A DNA stretch of 5,326 nucleotides from an uncultured Pseudodesulfovibrio sp. (GTDB lineage: Bacteria; Desulfobacterota; Desulfovibrionia; Desulfovibrionales; Desulfovibrionaceae), in contig CAMYLL010000213.1 in assembly GCA_947259235.1 (NCBI GenBank), positions 1 through 5,326 on the forward strand, read 5' to 3'. Positions 4,661-5,326 of the stretch are shown one piece after another. Positions within the stretch are counted from its first letter, which is position 1, and every line of letters starts with the position of its first letter. A program made the position numbers and the translations under genes. The notes below the pieces were generated by a model that was not told the origin of the DNA, made no database searches, and was given only the letters and a program-made list of their open reading frames with translations.

Positions 4661-5326
4661 ATGCGAGGCTCCAGCAAATGGCAGGTCCAGGAAGTCTATA
4701 AGGTTTCCGGTATCGACCGGATCGGCCAACCACGTCACGCAGCCAAGGAGGAGGCCTGGGCCGCGGGTTCCAGAACCTCCACCGATGTGGCCCGGAAGAC
4801 CGGAATTCACTCCTTCCGGACCAAGGAGGCGTATCTCAAGGTCTGGCGGCAGTGTCTCGATCACGCAAAATCCACGTTTCGTGTCGGGGACATCGAAAAG
4901 TTGACCGGTGAGCACGTTTCTTCGTTTCTTCGTTCGCGAATCGACGAAGACGTGGGGCGGCAGACCTATGGGCAGGCCGCGAGCGCTCTGGGGAAGCTTG
5001 AGGATGCCCTGCGTTCCTATGCCGAAGCTAAAGGGACCGGACTGAGCTACGATTTCCGCTCCGCGATCCGGCAGGTCAGCCCGGAAGCAAAGGGGCTTGC
5101 CTCGATGGTTCCCGGCCGCGCCTTCCGAGATCCGGATCGGGTCATCTCTCTCCTCCCCCATCCGGACTTCCGGCTGGCAGCTGCCATTCAGCATGATGCC
5201 GGCCTCAGAATGTCGGAGGCGACCCATGTTCGACCCGACCAGCTCAAAGGCGAGGGAAAGATCGAGGTTCGAGGCAAAGGCGGGAAAATCCGAGTGGCCG
5301 AGCTCTCACGCGATACCTATCAGCAG
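4661..5326 (+). CDS. Tyrosine recombinase/integrase (3' truncated by the window)
   Basis: The frame is open from the ATG at 4661 to the last base, giving 222 residues. AGGAGGT (4650-4656) lies 4 bases before the start. Residues 1-50 are a basic N-terminal segment. Residues 53-125 resemble the helical SAM-like core-binding domain of phage-type integrases (YLKVWRQCLDHAK, then IEKLTGEHVSSFL). The catalytic domain begins near 155: HDAGLRMSEA holds the first catalytic arginine (R183), and the hairpin EVRGKGGKIRVAEL holds the conserved lysine (K206 or K209). The remaining H-R-H/Y box and the nucleophilic tyrosine would lie beyond the window. Such enzymes insert and excise elements at tRNA genes. 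It most likely acts on the tRNA-Arg site upstream, but a different partner site cannot be excluded. It is in the same direction as the replication operon and may have its own control. Confidence 0.9.
   Translation, partial: MRGSSKWQVQEVYKVSGIDRIGQPRHAAKEEAWAAGSRTSTDVARKTGIHSFRTKEAYLKVWRQCLDHAKSTFRVGDIEKLTGEHVSSFLRSRIDEDVGRQTYGQAASALGKLEDALRSYAEAKGTGLSYDFRSAIRQVSPEAKGLASMVPGRAFRDPDRVISLLPHPDFRLAAAIQHDAGLRMSEATHVRPDQLKGEGKIEVRGKGGKIRVAELSRDTYQQ

Noticed and set aside
4643..5227. Minus-strand frame of 194 residues opposite the integrase
   Set aside because: The plus frame has integrase catalytic motifs and a strong ribosome site; the minus frame shows no recognisable domain.
4498..5326. Second copy of the tRNA 3' end (attR)
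   Set aside because: I looked for the T-loop and acceptor sequence of tRNA-Arg downstream and found none, so the right end of the element lies outside the window.

Overview
The window joins two kinds of DNA. Positions 1 to about 1150 look like ordinary chromosome, with moderate G+C (mid-40s percent by eye). They hold the 3' end of an ABC-transporter substrate-binding protein gene, a small PilZ-domain gene, and a complete tRNA-Arg(CCG) gene with its own promoter and terminator. From about 1180 to the end the DNA is mostly G+C-rich (about 60% or more in the genes) and carries mobile-element genes. The host is probably a Gram-negative proteobacterium or desulfobacterium, judged from the PilZ and SsuA-type genes, strong Shine-Dalgarno sites and codon use. 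The sequence does not fix it more closely.

The second part reads as one end of an integrative element inserted at the 3' end of tRNA-Arg. Right after the tRNA terminator is a cluster of eight TGTCCCA repeats plus three CACGT blocks (1184-1297), possibly integrase arm sites. A gene-free stretch follows (about 1300-2019). It has several strong hairpins, a minus-strand terminator that may end a small structured RNA, and a pair of REP-type palindromes (1802-1885).

From 2020 a tightly overlapping operon runs on the plus strand. It encodes a small AlpA/MerR-type DNA-binding protein, then a helicase joining a DnaB N-terminal domain to a RepA-type (IncQ/RSF1010-like) ATPase domain, then a winged-helix-type replication initiator. 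The end of the initiator gene carries four 20-21-bp direct repeats that look like iterons, then an A+T-rich palindrome, then a perfect 14-bp inverted repeat around the stop codon. Together this looks like a compact theta replicon: regulator, helicase, initiator and origin, in the order known from the RSF1010 repF-repA-repC operon. After a 163-bp gap with an operator-like dyad comes a tyrosine recombinase that runs off the window.

The main point of interest is the combination. An IncQ-like replication module sits on a tRNA-integrated element. Its helicase has gained the domain that in DnaB contacts primase, and its putative origin is folded into the initiator coding sequence. No relaxase, dedicated primase, attR or cargo gene lies in the window, so the size and transfer mode of the element cannot be judged from here.
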